Source: Avisuccinivibrio sp964424565 (GTDB taxonomy: Bacteria > Pseudomonadota > Gammaproteobacteria > Enterobacterales > Succinivibrionaceae). Taken from it: 13,283 nucleotides of DNA. Under the pieces are notes generated by a model that did not search any database, was not told the origin of the DNA, and saw only the letters and a list, made by a program, of their open reading frames with translations. The first letter of the stretch is position 1, and every line of letters begins with the position of its first letter. Of the stretch, positions 1 to 7,241 are shown in pieces. Position numbers and translations under genes: made by a program. The stretch lies in NCBI GenBank assembly GCA_964424565.1, contig CAYRIZ010000055.1:1-13283 (forward strand), given 5' to 3'.

Positions 1-47
1 CGTGTTATGAGCGGGTGGGCGCTAGTGAAATGTAAAACCTACAAGAT

Positions 48-120
48 TTGGGGGGGGGAAGAAGGGAAAATAAAAACAAAAGGATGGGGAAAGTAGGGAA
101 AAAGGAGGGGAAAGGGAAAA
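48..120. other. Purine-only-like tract with a run of nine G
   Basis: Between 48 and 120 the plus strand is almost purely purine, with only a few pyrimidines. It begins with nine consecutive G (50-58) and carries further G runs at 64-66, 86-89, 96-98, 107-110 and 114-116. The tract lies just past the potI terminator. The runs from 86 to 116 are close to a G-quadruplex pattern, but one loop is 8 bases, slightly beyond the usual limit. No gene is visible in 1-158. Confidence 0.5.
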
Positions 121-145
121 TCCGCCGCCGGAGCAGGCCGGCGGC
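112..145 (-). terminator. Intrinsic terminator after potI
   Basis: Read on the minus strand, GCCGCCGG (145-138), a 6-base loop and CCGGCGGC (131-124) form a perfect 8-bp GC stem, followed by GGATTTTCCCTTT. The stem starts 14 bases after the potI stop codon. This is the expected end of the leftward potGHI transcript. The T-tract is interrupted by C, so efficiency may be moderate. Confidence 0.7.
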
Positions 146-158
146 AGACAGGAAAGAA

Positions 159-1040
159 TCAGCCCTGATGATGCTCCCTGAGAGCTTTTTCCTCGATCAG
201 GCTGGCCCGGCGGGCCTTGGCGCGATCGGCGGCCATGCGCTTCTGCTTTCTGGTCATGGACAGCCAGGCAAAGAAGGTGCAGACCGAGACTATGAGCACT
301 ATGATGGTAGCCAGGGCATTGATCTCCGGGGACAGACCGCGGCGCACGCTGGAGAAAATGAGCATGGGCAGGGTGGTGCTGTCCGGACCGGCTATAAAGG
401 AAGTGATCACCAGATCATCCATGGACATGGTGAAGGACAGCAGCAGGGCCGCCACTTCAGCCGGCATGATGGCCGGCAGGATGATGGCAAAGAAGACCTT
501 GATGGGGCCGGCCCCCAAATCCATGGCCGCCTCTTCTATGCTGATGTCCAGCTCCCTAAAGCGCGATCTGATGACCACGGTGGTGTAGGCCGAGCAGAAG
601 GTCACATGGGCAATCCAGATGGCTATGATGCCGCGATCGGCAAAGAAGGGGATCACATTGCCAAGGGTGACGAAGAGCAGCAGCAGGGCCAGACCGGTGA
701 TCACCTCAGGCAGCACCATGGGAGCGGTCATGAAGAGCACAAAGGCACTTTCACCGCGGAAGGAGCGCACGCGCACCAGCACAAAGGCCGCCAGGGTGCC
801 TATGACCACAGCCGTGCAGGAGGTCATCACGGCAATCAGCAGGGAAGTACCCACGGCATCTATGATGGCTGTGTTGTGGAACAGGGCCTGATACCACTTG
901 AGGGAAAACTCAGTCCACACCGTAACCATCTTGGACTCATTGAAGGAGTAGACAATGAGCGTGCCTATGGGCAGATATAAAAAGGTCAGAGCCAGGATGA
1001 TGATGACTAATCTGGCTGCAGCCGGCTTGTTAACCCGCAT
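159..1040 (-). CDS. potI: Putrescine ABC transporter permease PotI
   Basis: Inner-membrane permease of the PotFGHI-type ATP-driven putrescine importer. It pairs with PotH to form the translocation channel. The 293-residue protein has about six hydrophobic segments. The first is at residues 11-33 (LVIIILALTFLYLPIG...). The EAA loop that docks on the ATPase is clear at 168-190 (IEEAAMDLGA, then LPA). E. coli PotI has 281 residues. The C-terminal tail (264-293) is basic and longer than usual. I chose the ATG at 1040, which has a GGAGA site about 6 bases upstream inside the end of potH. The longer reading from 1067 would overlap potH by 38 bases. With the chosen start the overlap is 11 bases, which suggests translational coupling. 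It is the last gene before the terminator. Assignment is secure at family level; transported polyamine is inferred. Confidence 0.9.
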   Translation of the reverse strand: MRVNKPAAARLVIIILALTFLYLPIGTLIVYSFNESKMVTVWTEFSLKWYQALFHNTAIIDAVGTSLLIAVMTSCTAVVIGTLAAFVLVRVRSFRGESAFVLFMTAPMVLPEVITGLALLLLFVTLGNVIPFFADRGIIAIWIAHVTFCSAYTTVVIRSRFRELDISIEEAAMDLGAGPIKVFFAIILPAIMPAEVAALLLSFTMSMDDLVITSFIAGPDSTTLPMLIFSSVRRGLSPEINALATIIVLIVSVCTFFAWLSMTRKQKRMAADRAKARRASLIEEKALREHHQG

Positions 1041-2010
1041 TTGATTTCTCCAGCTCACGGCGTTCAATCTTATAGAAGATCATAATGGGAATGACCAGGA
1101 TCAGCAGCATGGTAATGGCCACCGCAGAGGCCAGCGGCCAGTCGCGGTTGTTGAAGAATTCCTGCCACAGAATGCGGCCGATGAGAATGGAACTCTTGCC
1201 GCCCAACAATTCAGGCACCACGTACTCACCCAGAGCCGGGATGAAGACCAGCATGGAGCCGGCTATGATACCGGATTTGGTCTGCGGCACCAGTGTGTTG
1301 AAGAAGGTCTTGACCGGCCGGCAGCCCAGATCATAGGCCGCCTCCACCAGGGAGTAGTCCACCTTCATCAGGGCGGAGAACAGCGGCAGCACCATGTAGG
1401 GCAGATAACAGTAGACTATGCCTACATACACGGCAAAGTCCGTCTGCAGCATTTGTATGGGCGTGTCTATGATCCCCAGGGCCATCAGGACGTCATTGAT
1501 CAGGCCGTCGCGCTTCATAATGGTCATCCAGGCGTAAATGCGGACCACAAAGGAAGTCCAGCTGGGCATGATGACCAGCATAAACAGCACATTGCGTACC
1601 GCCGGCTTGGAGGTGGCCAGCGCCCAGGCTATGGGATAACCTATGATGAGGCAGAATAAGGTGGAGAAGGCGGCTACCTGCACCGATTTGAGATAGGAAC
1701 GTATATAGGTGCCGTCTGGATCGGTAAATATATTGGTGTAATTTTCCAGATGCAGAATGATCTGCATGGCCCCGTCTGCAAAGGTCACCAGGGAGGAGTA
1801 GGGCGGAATGGCTATTTCCGTCACTGCCAGGGAGATCTTGAAGATAATGAGAAAGGGCAGCAGAAAAAACAACAGCATCCACACGTAAGGCAGGAAGATC
1901 AAGGCATAATCCCGCCAGGTATTCTTGTGCTGCACGGTCCTGAGCTCCTTGCGCCTGGACTGAAAGGCGCGGCGGATAAAGGTCATATTGACTGAAAAGC
2001 CGGTGGACAT
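1030..2010 (-). CDS. potH: Putrescine ABC transporter permease PotH
   Basis: Second inner-membrane permease of the putrescine importer. The 326-residue product (E. coli PotH 317) shows long stretches typical of PotH. These include the first membrane segment at about 36-58 (IFLPYVWMLLFFLLPF), PSWTSFVVRIYAWM at 149-162, the EAA loop at 223-245 (EAAYDLGCRPVKTFF), and GEYVVPELLGG with WQEFFNNRDWP near 261-292. The E-F-F-N-N-R-D-W block is a hallmark shared with E. coli PotH. The ATG at 2010 lies 12 bases after the potG stop, with GAGGA about 9 bases upstream. The last codons overlap the start of potI. No internal promoter is evident, so it is co-transcribed with potG and potI. Confidence 0.92.
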   Translation of the reverse strand: MSTGFSVNMTFIRRAFQSRRKELRTVQHKNTWRDYALIFLPYVWMLLFFLLPFLIIFKISLAVTEIAIPPYSSLVTFADGAMQIILHLENYTNIFTDPDGTYIRSYLKSVQVAAFSTLFCLIIGYPIAWALATSKPAVRNVLFMLVIMPSWTSFVVRIYAWMTIMKRDGLINDVLMALGIIDTPIQMLQTDFAVYVGIVYCYLPYMVLPLFSALMKVDYSLVEAAYDLGCRPVKTFFNTLVPQTKSGIIAGSMLVFIPALGEYVVPELLGGKSSILIGRILWQEFFNNRDWPLASAVAITMLLILVIPIMIFYKIERRELEKSNAG

Positions 2011-2022
2011 GATCCTGCTTCC

Positions 2023-3243
2023 TCAGAAGGTCAGTGCTATGCAGGACTCAGGGTCCCAGCTTAAATACACATGATCATCCCAGGTAGGGAGGCCTTCCTT
2101 GAAGCGGTCCACATTGGGCAGCGTGGCGCTGATGATGCGGCCGCCGGGCAGACGTACATAGTAAATGGAGATGTCGCCCAGGTAGGCTATGTTGTCCACC
2201 GTGCCTTCACACCAGTTGTTTTTCTCCTGCGGCTGCATGTGGGAGATGTAGATCTTCTCCGGGCGCAGGGCTATGGTCAGGGGCATGCCGTCTGCCAGAT
2301 CCACGTCGTGGGTCAGCTCTATCACATTGCTGAAGTCCGGACAGGTGATCAGCGACTGTGTGGCATTGGAAGTCACCAGGTGGCAGTCGAAAATATTGAC
2401 CGAGCCTATAAATTCGGCACAGAAGCGGCAGTTGGGGTTCTCGTAAATCTCGCGCGGACCGCCTATCTGCAGGAACTCACCCTTGTCCATGATGGCTATG
2501 CGGTCGGCCATGGTCATGGCTTCTTCCTGATCGTGGGTCACCATCAGGCAGGTTACGCCCACGGAATTGATGATGTCTACCAGTTCCAGGCGCATCTGCT
2601 CGCGCAATTTCTTGTCCAGGGCGCCCATGGGCTCGTCGAGGAGCAGCACGCGCGGCTCCTTGGCCAGAGAACGGGCCAGGGCTACGCGCTGACGCTGACC
2701 GCCGGAGAGCTGAAAGGGCTTGCGGTCCACATACTCTTCCATGTGTACCAGGCGCAGCATCTTGTCTACCCGCTCTTCTATGTCCTTTTTGGGCATTTTC
2801 GACTGCTTGAGGCCAAAGGCTATGTTCTGCTTGACCGTCATGTAGGGGAAGAGGGCATAGGACTGGAACATCATGTTGAGCGGACGCTTGTAGGGCGGCA
2901 CGCCTATTAATTCCCGGCCTTCCAGCAGGATGCTGCCTGAAGTGGGGGTCTCAAAGCCGGCCAGCATGCGCAGCAGGGTGGATTTGCCGCAGCCGGAGGA
3001 GCCCAGCAGGGCAAAGATCTCTCCCTTATAGAGGGTAAGATCCACATTGTTGACGGCGGTGAAATTATCAAAGCTCTTGGTAAGCTTTTTGATCTCCAGA
3101 ATGGGCTTTCTGTTCTGCTGCTCCGGGGTGGGTTTCTGCCCGGGGAGCTGTCCCGGCAGATGTACAGGTTTGACTGGCTGATTCTGCCCGGCGGCAGTAT
3201 CTTTTTTGGCAGCAGGAGCTGCTGCAGCGCGTGCAGTTGTCAT
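2023..3243 (-). CDS. potG: Putrescine ABC transporter ATP-binding protein PotG
   Basis: Cytoplasmic ATPase that powers the PotH/PotI channel. Numbered from the ATG at 3243 (406 residues; E. coli PotG has 377), the ABC domain starts near residue 47. It shows Walker A GSSGCGKST (81-89), Q-loop Q127 in NMMFQSYALFP, signature LSGGQ (179-183), Walker B VLLLDEP (199-205) and switch histidine H237. The C-terminal regulatory domain (about 300-406) includes IAYLGDISIYYVRL and ends SCIALTF, like PotG. The first 46 residues are an Ala/Gln/Pro-rich linker not typical of the family. The start is uncertain. A GTG at 3249 has GGAGAA 9 bases upstream, an ATG at 3330 has GGAG 4 bases upstream, and the frame stays open back to 3550. 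Family assignment is secure; the start is not. Confidence 0.92.
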   Translation of the reverse strand: MTTARAAAAPAAKKDTAAGQNQPVKPVHLPGQLPGQKPTPEQQNRKPILEIKKLTKSFDNFTAVNNVDLTLYKGEIFALLGSSGCGKSTLLRMLAGFETPTSGSILLEGRELIGVPPYKRPLNMMFQSYALFPYMTVKQNIAFGLKQSKMPKKDIEERVDKMLRLVHMEEYVDRKPFQLSGGQRQRVALARSLAKEPRVLLLDEPMGALDKKLREQMRLELVDIINSVGVTCLMVTHDQEEAMTMADRIAIMDKGEFLQIGGPREIYENPNCRFCAEFIGSVNIFDCHLVTSNATQSLITCPDFSNVIELTHDVDLADGMPLTIALRPEKIYISHMQPQEKNNWCEGTVDNIAYLGDISIYYVRLPGGRIISATLPNVDRFKEGLPTWDDHVYLSWDPESCIALTF

Positions 3244-3855
3244 ATCCACTGGCGCTTGTTCTCCAAGGATCGTCACCAAAGGACGGATTACAAAATAAAA
3301 CCCTGATTTTACAGGACCATTTTCTGACATCCAGCTCCGCGCCCGGCGCAGAGTTTTTCCTACCACCACCTCAGTATGTGCTTCAGTGGTCTCAGCGGGT
3401 TCCCAGCCTGCGGTGCAGTCCTCAGTGAGCCTTATGCAGGCCTGAAAATCAGGCTCCGCCAGGGAGGCTGCCGCTGCAGGAGAGGCAAACCGGGCCTGCC
3501 CGGCCCTTTGTGACAGCGCCTGAGTGCAGTAGAGCTCAAACGTATGTCCTCAATTTTCAGGCTATGATAAATAAATCAGGAAAAATTGAAAGCACTTTTT
3601 GCCCACCTCGGGTCAAAAAGCCCGGATCTGAGCTGCAGGAGGGCGGTAAACAGGCCGCGGATGCTTTGATTTTTCAGCAGTTTTTGGTAAAGCAGTACCA
3701 TGCAGGCAGTATGGAAAAAAGCGCACCATTTTACAAAAAGCCCCTCTGCTCCCGTCTGTCCCGGCTGGGAAGAGGGCGACATTTGGGGGCTGACGGTCTG
3801 CAGGTGGGGCATTAAACAGGAACACACATCAACCAGGATGCGGGGCGGGTGAGAT
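3244..3855. other. Long intergenic region between potG and the alcohol dehydrogenase
   Basis: About 600 bases with divergent genes on either side and no convincing coding region. The minus-strand frame of potG is open as far as 3550, but no well-placed start codon lies in that extension and it matches nothing I recognise. Two compact inverted repeats occur: GCCTGA-AAA-TCAGGC at 3440-3454 and CCGGGC-CT-GCCCGG at 3490-3503. If the promoter proposed at 3564-3591 is used, both fall in a potG leader of roughly 300 bases. I could not recognise a known riboswitch. I found no strong promoter for the alcohol dehydrogenase in the right half. Confidence 0.5.
3564..3591 (-). promoter_or_regulatory. Possible potGHI promoter
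   Basis: On the minus strand TTTCAA (3591-3586) is followed after 16 bases by TATCAT (3569-3564). The -10 matches consensus at five of six positions and the -35 at three. It sits in the AT-rich part of the potG upstream region. It would give a leader of about 300 bases, which is long, so a closer promoter may exist. Confidence 0.3.
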
Positions 3856-5046
3856 ATGGATGATTTTGATTTTTACCAGGGGACCAGGGTGCTCTTTGGC
3901 CGCAATAAGGAAAATGAGGTGGGGCAGCTCATCAAGTATTCCGGCGGGCGGCGGATTTTGATCGTCACCGGCCTGCACGGGGCGCAGAAAACCGGACTGG
4001 CGGAGAAAATCAAGCGCTCCCTGGACCGGGCCGGGCTGGAGTTTAAGGAGCTGACCGGGGTGCGGCCCAATCCGCTGATCGACCGTGCCCGCGAGGGAGT
4101 AAGGCTCTGCCGGGATCACAGCATAGACTTTGTGCTGGCTGTAGGCGGCGGAGCGGTGGTGGATACAGCCAAGGCCATAGCCGCCGGTACCTTTTATGAG
4201 GGGGATGTCTGGGATATTTTTGTCAAAAAGCGCAATCTCTACCGGGCCCTGCCCGTAGGGGTGGTGCTGACCAGTCCCGGGGCCGGTACCGAGTGCTCCT
4301 GCAGTGCCGCGCTCTCCGGGCAGGAAGGAGCGGGCAGACGCAAGCTGGAAGTTTCCTACAGCTGCTTTCAGCCGGCCTTTGCCATCTTAAACCCCGAGCT
4401 GACCTTTGCCGTGGACTTAAAGCAGACCGCTGTGGGCTGTGCCGATATGATTGCCCATGTCTGCGAGCATTACTTTACCAATACTCAGGGGGTGGATCTG
4501 ACCGACAGGCTGTGTGAGGGCATGCTGCAGTCCATTATCAAGAGCATGCCTGAGCTGGAGCGCGATCCCAACAACTATGATGTCAGAGCCAATTTGATGT
4601 GGGCCGACTCCATGGCCCACAACGGCTTTCTCGGGCTGGGCCGCGCCCATGACAATTCCCCGCATCAGCTGGAATTTCAGCTCTCAGCTCTTTATGACAC
4701 CCCGCACGGGGCCGGCCTGGCGGTGATTCTGCCGGCCTGGATGACCTTTGTGACCCATCATAATGTGCTGCGCATGGCCCAGTTTGCCAACAGGGTGATG
4801 GGGGTACCGCTGTATTTTGATGATCCGCTGGAGACGGCCAAACAGGGCATCAGACGTCTGCGCTCCTTTTTTGCCATGCTGCAGCTGCCGCAGAACTTTG
4901 CCGGGCTGGGGGCCGATCCGGCAGACATCAGCCGCATGCTGGACAATCTGGCCTTTGATGAGGAGGGCTGTATAGGCAGCTACTTTAAGTTAAACCGCAA
5001 TGCCTGTGAGGCTGTTTATTATCTGGCTGCCTCCTACAGCGACTGA
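3856..5046 (+). CDS. Iron-type alcohol dehydrogenase (butanol dehydrogenase/YqhD-like)
   Basis: A 396-residue group III (iron-containing) alcohol dehydrogenase, predicted to reduce aldehydes to alcohols with NAD(P)H in the cytoplasm. The N-terminal nucleotide-binding half has GGGAVVDTAKAIA, with the glycine motif GGGxxxD at 97-103, and a TSPGAGTECS stretch at 139-148. The metal-binding half keeps the four expected ligands: D197 and H201 (CADMIAHVCEHYF), H270 and H284 (DTPHGAGLAV). This pattern and the length fit the BdhA/YqhD branch better than FucO or AdhE. The ATG at 3856 has GGGTGA only 3 bases upstream, a tight spacing. It stands alone: divergent from potG, convergent with the M23 peptidase gene, and followed by its own terminator. 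Physiological substrate cannot be told from the sequence. Confidence 0.88.
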   Translation: MDDFDFYQGTRVLFGRNKENEVGQLIKYSGGRRILIVTGLHGAQKTGLAEKIKRSLDRAGLEFKELTGVRPNPLIDRAREGVRLCRDHSIDFVLAVGGGAVVDTAKAIAAGTFYEGDVWDIFVKKRNLYRALPVGVVLTSPGAGTECSCSAALSGQEGAGRRKLEVSYSCFQPAFAILNPELTFAVDLKQTAVGCADMIAHVCEHYFTNTQGVDLTDRLCEGMLQSIIKSMPELERDPNNYDVRANLMWADSMAHNGFLGLGRAHDNSPHQLEFQLSALYDTPHGAGLAVILPAWMTFVTHHNVLRMAQFANRVMGVPLYFDDPLETAKQGIRRLRSFFAMLQLPQNFAGLGADPADISRMLDNLAFDEEGCIGSYFKLNRNACEAVYYLAASYSD

Positions 5047-5072
5047 AGACTGCAGGAGGGGCCGGGGATGCC

Positions 5073-5107
5073 GCGGCGGCAGGGGACTGCTGCGGCTTTA
5101 TTTGTTT
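5073..5107 (+). terminator. Intrinsic terminator after the alcohol dehydrogenase
   Basis: Starting 27 bases after the stop codon, a stem is formed by CGGCAG and CTGCTG (one G-T pair, GGGA loop), extended outward with one mismatch. It is followed by TTTATTTGTTTT at 5097-5107. The T-tract runs into the last codons of the converging M23 peptidase gene, so the two genes share this end. Confidence 0.55.
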
Positions 5108-6732
5108 TGGGCCAGGGAGTCGTCAAACAAATCGTGCTTGAAGGCCGTGACGCTGCTGGTGAAGGCCTCACGCTGTTCGCGGGCCAGATTGGGGTGGGAG
5201 GATCCCGGCAGATCTATTTTCAGGGGATCCACAGGATTGTCATTGATGCGTACTTCATAGTGCAGATGCGGACCGGTGGTGCGTCCGGTGTTGCCGGTAC
5301 GGGCTATGACCTGACCGGCGTAGATCTGAGTGCCCTGTTTGACATCTATCTTGGACAGATGCATGTACACAGTGGAGATCCCCCGGGCATGGCTGACTAT
5401 CATATAGTAACCGGCGGCCCGCTGATAACCGGCAAAAGTGACCAGCCCGTCGGCCGGAGCGTAAACCGGGGTGCCTACAGGGGCCTTGAGATCCACTCCC
5501 TTGTGCGGGGTGACCTTGCGGGTGACCGGATGGCGGCGGGTCAGGTTAAAGGGTGAATTGACCTTGATGCCTATGGCCAGCGGGAAGCGACGGAAGATGC
5601 CGGCAGTGGGGATATAGCCGCCTTCTTCGTAGAAATTCTTGTCCTGGGGGTTGCGATAAAAGCTCAAACTGCCCAGTTTGCGGCTGTCCACCGCCACGGC
5701 ATTGATCAGCGCCGTGGTGCCTATGCTGTTGAACAGCACGCGCAGGCTGTCGCCGGCCCGCAGCTGTGAGGTTTTGCCCTTGGGCGAGAGGATTTGCTCT
5801 ATGCTTTTGACTTCAGTGGGGGTCAGACCTATACGGCGGGCAAAGCCGGCGAAATTCTCTCCCTGCAGCATGGTGCCGTAGACCAGGCGCGGGCGCAGCG
5901 GATCGGCCGGGGCGGCGGACTTACGCTCTGCTTCTGCCTGGGCTTTTTTCAGGGCCAGGGCTTCGGCTTTCTTCTGGCGGGCGGCGGCAGCCTGCACGGC
6001 TGAGGGCATACTTGCGGCCTCAGCAAAGCCGGCAATCAGCTGCGGATCTTCCACATGGGAATCGATCGCCTCGTATACTGCCCTAAAAGGCTCATCATCC
6101 CGCAGGCGGGTAAAGCGTACCTGCTGGCCTGCCGTCTGCAGCGGCTTGACCAGTTCCTTGAGCACATCGTTTTCGTCGATCAGAAATTGAATTTTCTGTC
6201 CCGGCTGCAAAAAGAGATCGGGGTGGGCGGCGGCAACGATGATTTGGGCCAGGGTGTGCTGCGGCAGATTAAGATAGGAGAAAATGGCGGAGAGACTGTC
6301 CCCGCGTTTGACTGTCTGCTGATACCAGGTGCCCTCCGGGCGGACTTCAGCCACGGCTTCTTCTGCTGCAGCCCTGGCGGCAGCATCCTGATCCATGGCC
6401 TGCAGCAGGGCAGGTCTTTGGAACATGCTGCGGGGGATATCGAAATCCTCGTAATTTTCCAGCGAGTCGTCTGTGGTGTTGATATCCGCCGGCAGCAGCT
6501 GCTGTTCGGCAAAGATATACTTACGCGATTCCTCGCTTAAGACCACGCGTTCGGCGCTGTTTGAAGACAGCAGAGGTGTATACAGCACCATCACGGCGGC
6601 GCTGACCGTCAGAATACCAGACAGGGCGGCCAGATATTTCCCGGGCAAAATGAGGCGTACCTGCCCCGGGCCGGGGCTGGCTGCATAATCCGCGCTGTCG
6701 TTTTGATTGGGGTGGTCCTGTAATTTCAGCAT
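5098..6732 (-). CDS. mepM: MepM/OapA-like M23 murein DD-endopeptidase
   Basis: Periplasmic, membrane-anchored zinc endopeptidase predicted to cut peptidoglycan cross-links during wall growth. Read from the ATG at 6732 it has 544 residues (E. coli MepM 440). It has a single N-terminal membrane segment at about 33-53, then a LysM-like/OapA region at 136-185 (TVKRGDSLSAIFSYL, FLQPGQKIQFLID). An Ala/Lys/Glu-rich stretch lies at about 240-275, a second MepM-type domain at 282-400, and the M23 domain at 400-505. All catalytic elements are present: H410 and D414 in PHKGVDL, H458 in YMHLS, and H489/H491 in GPHLHYE. The extra length comes mainly from the low-complexity insert. The ATG has no clear ribosome site; a TTG at 6777 would add 15 residues. 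The 88-residue membrane protein gene lies upstream on the same strand. Confidence 0.85.
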   Translation of the reverse strand: MLKLQDHPNQNDSADYAASPGPGQVRLILPGKYLAALSGILTVSAAVMVLYTPLLSSNSAERVVLSEESRKYIFAEQQLLPADINTTDDSLENYEDFDIPRSMFQRPALLQAMDQDAAARAAAEEAVAEVRPEGTWYQQTVKRGDSLSAIFSYLNLPQHTLAQIIVAAAHPDLFLQPGQKIQFLIDENDVLKELVKPLQTAGQQVRFTRLRDDEPFRAVYEAIDSHVEDPQLIAGFAEAASMPSAVQAAAARQKKAEALALKKAQAEAERKSAAPADPLRPRLVYGTMLQGENFAGFARRIGLTPTEVKSIEQILSPKGKTSQLRAGDSLRVLFNSIGTTALINAVAVDSRKLGSLSFYRNPQDKNFYEEGGYIPTAGIFRRFPLAIGIKVNSPFNLTRRHPVTRKVTPHKGVDLKAPVGTPVYAPADGLVTFAGYQRAAGYYMIVSHARGISTVYMHLSKIDVKQGTQIYAGQVIARTGNTGRTTGPHLHYEVRINDNPVDPLKIDLPGSSHPNLAREQREAFTSSVTAFKHDLFDDSLAQNK

Positions 6733-6875
6733 GATCAAAAGTTTATCACAAGAGGTTGTGGGATCAATGTGCAGCAATGTGCATCTTGACGATAGCTACT
6801 GCAGTGATCAGATCTGTAAATCGGGCCGCAGCCGGCCGGAATTTTCCGCGGCGACGGCAGAAGACAGCAGATCTC

Positions 6876-7142
6876 TTACATACAGGTGAGGATGAGGTAA
6901 ATCTCCAGCATCAGTACTGCCGTGAGCAGCAGCAGTACCAGGGCGCCTTCAAGGGTTCTGGGGTAGCCCAAAGCCAGATAATCCCCTAATTTACCGCGTA
7001 TAGTCAGCAAAAATTTGGGCTGCGTGCGCTTAAACCACAGGTCTCTTTTATCCCTGAGGATGATACGCACCACCAGGGTGGTAAGCAGGGCAGCTATGAA
7101 GCAGACGGCTATTTTTAATGGCGTAACTGTGAGAGTGATCAT
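6876..7142 (-). CDS. Small two-pass membrane protein of unknown function
   Basis: I do not recognise this 88-residue protein. It has two hydrophobic segments, about residues 7-29 and 65-86, separated by a basic loop (RDKRDLWFKRTQPKF...). By the positive-inside rule the loop would face the cytoplasm and both ends the periplasm. The ATG at 7142 is preceded by AAAGAAAT, a weak ribosome site. The gene lies 143 bases upstream of the MepM-like start on the same strand with no terminator between them, so shared transcription is plausible. On its other side it is divergent from the anion transporter. The ordered hydrophobic-basic-hydrophobic pattern argues that it is real, but its homology is unknown. 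Confidence 0.6.
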   Translation of the reverse strand: MITLTVTPLKIAVCFIAALLTTLVVRIILRDKRDLWFKRTQPKFLLTIRGKLGDYLALGYPRTLEGALVLLLLTAVLMLEIYLILTCM

Positions 7143-7166
7143 ATTTCTTTTTGATCCTTTTACGAT

Positions 7167-7180
7167 AAATTATCTAACAG
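7167..7180 (+). repeat. 14-base repeat, copy 1 (AAATTATCTAACAG)
   Basis: The sequence AAATTATCTAACAG occurs here and again, identically, at 8877-8890. In both places a GC-rich hairpin and T-run follow at once. Here it lies between the divergent 88-residue membrane protein gene and the transporter. Its reverse strand contains GATAAT, a -10-like hexamer, but no matching -35 was found. Confidence 0.6.
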
Positions 7181-7217
7181 CCAACCGGTTCTGGCCGGCT
7201 GGTCTTTTTATTTTGTT
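7181..7217 (+). terminator. Terminator-like hairpin in the transporter leader
   Basis: CCAACCGG and CCGGCTGG form an 8-position stem with one A-C mismatch and a TTCTGG loop, followed by TCTTTTTATTTTG. No plus-strand gene lies upstream in reach, since the alcohol dehydrogenase ends 2.1 kb away with its own terminator. The hairpin therefore either attenuates transcription into the transporter, whose GTG starts 25 bases later, or ends an unannotated short RNA. Confidence 0.55.
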
Positions 7218-7241
7218 ACTGTAAAGGAAAGGAGTATTGCT

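Noticed and set aside
48..980. A 310-codon open frame on the plus strand opposite potI
   Set aside because: It is antisense to a clear permease gene. Its product is a His/Gly/Gln-rich sequence typical of a shadow frame, and it has no ribosome site.
2071..2910. A 279-codon plus-strand open frame opposite potG
   Set aside because: It lies fully within the conserved PotG coding region on the other strand and shows no recognisable domain.
3380..3420. CTGAGA-containing stretch in the potG leader resembling the TPP riboswitch core
   Set aside because: The second conserved element of the TPP riboswitch (the CTGGATAATGCCAGC-like part) is absent, and a putrescine operon is not a usual TPP target.
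3510..3827. Open frames on both strands in the potG/alcohol dehydrogenase gap
   Set aside because: Short, with no ribosome site, no recognisable domains, and overlapping frames on both strands with similar length.
6838..6849. Inverted repeat CGGAATTTTCCG downstream of the 88-residue protein gene as a terminator
   Set aside because: No T-run follows on the minus strand, and the stem is only 5 bp.
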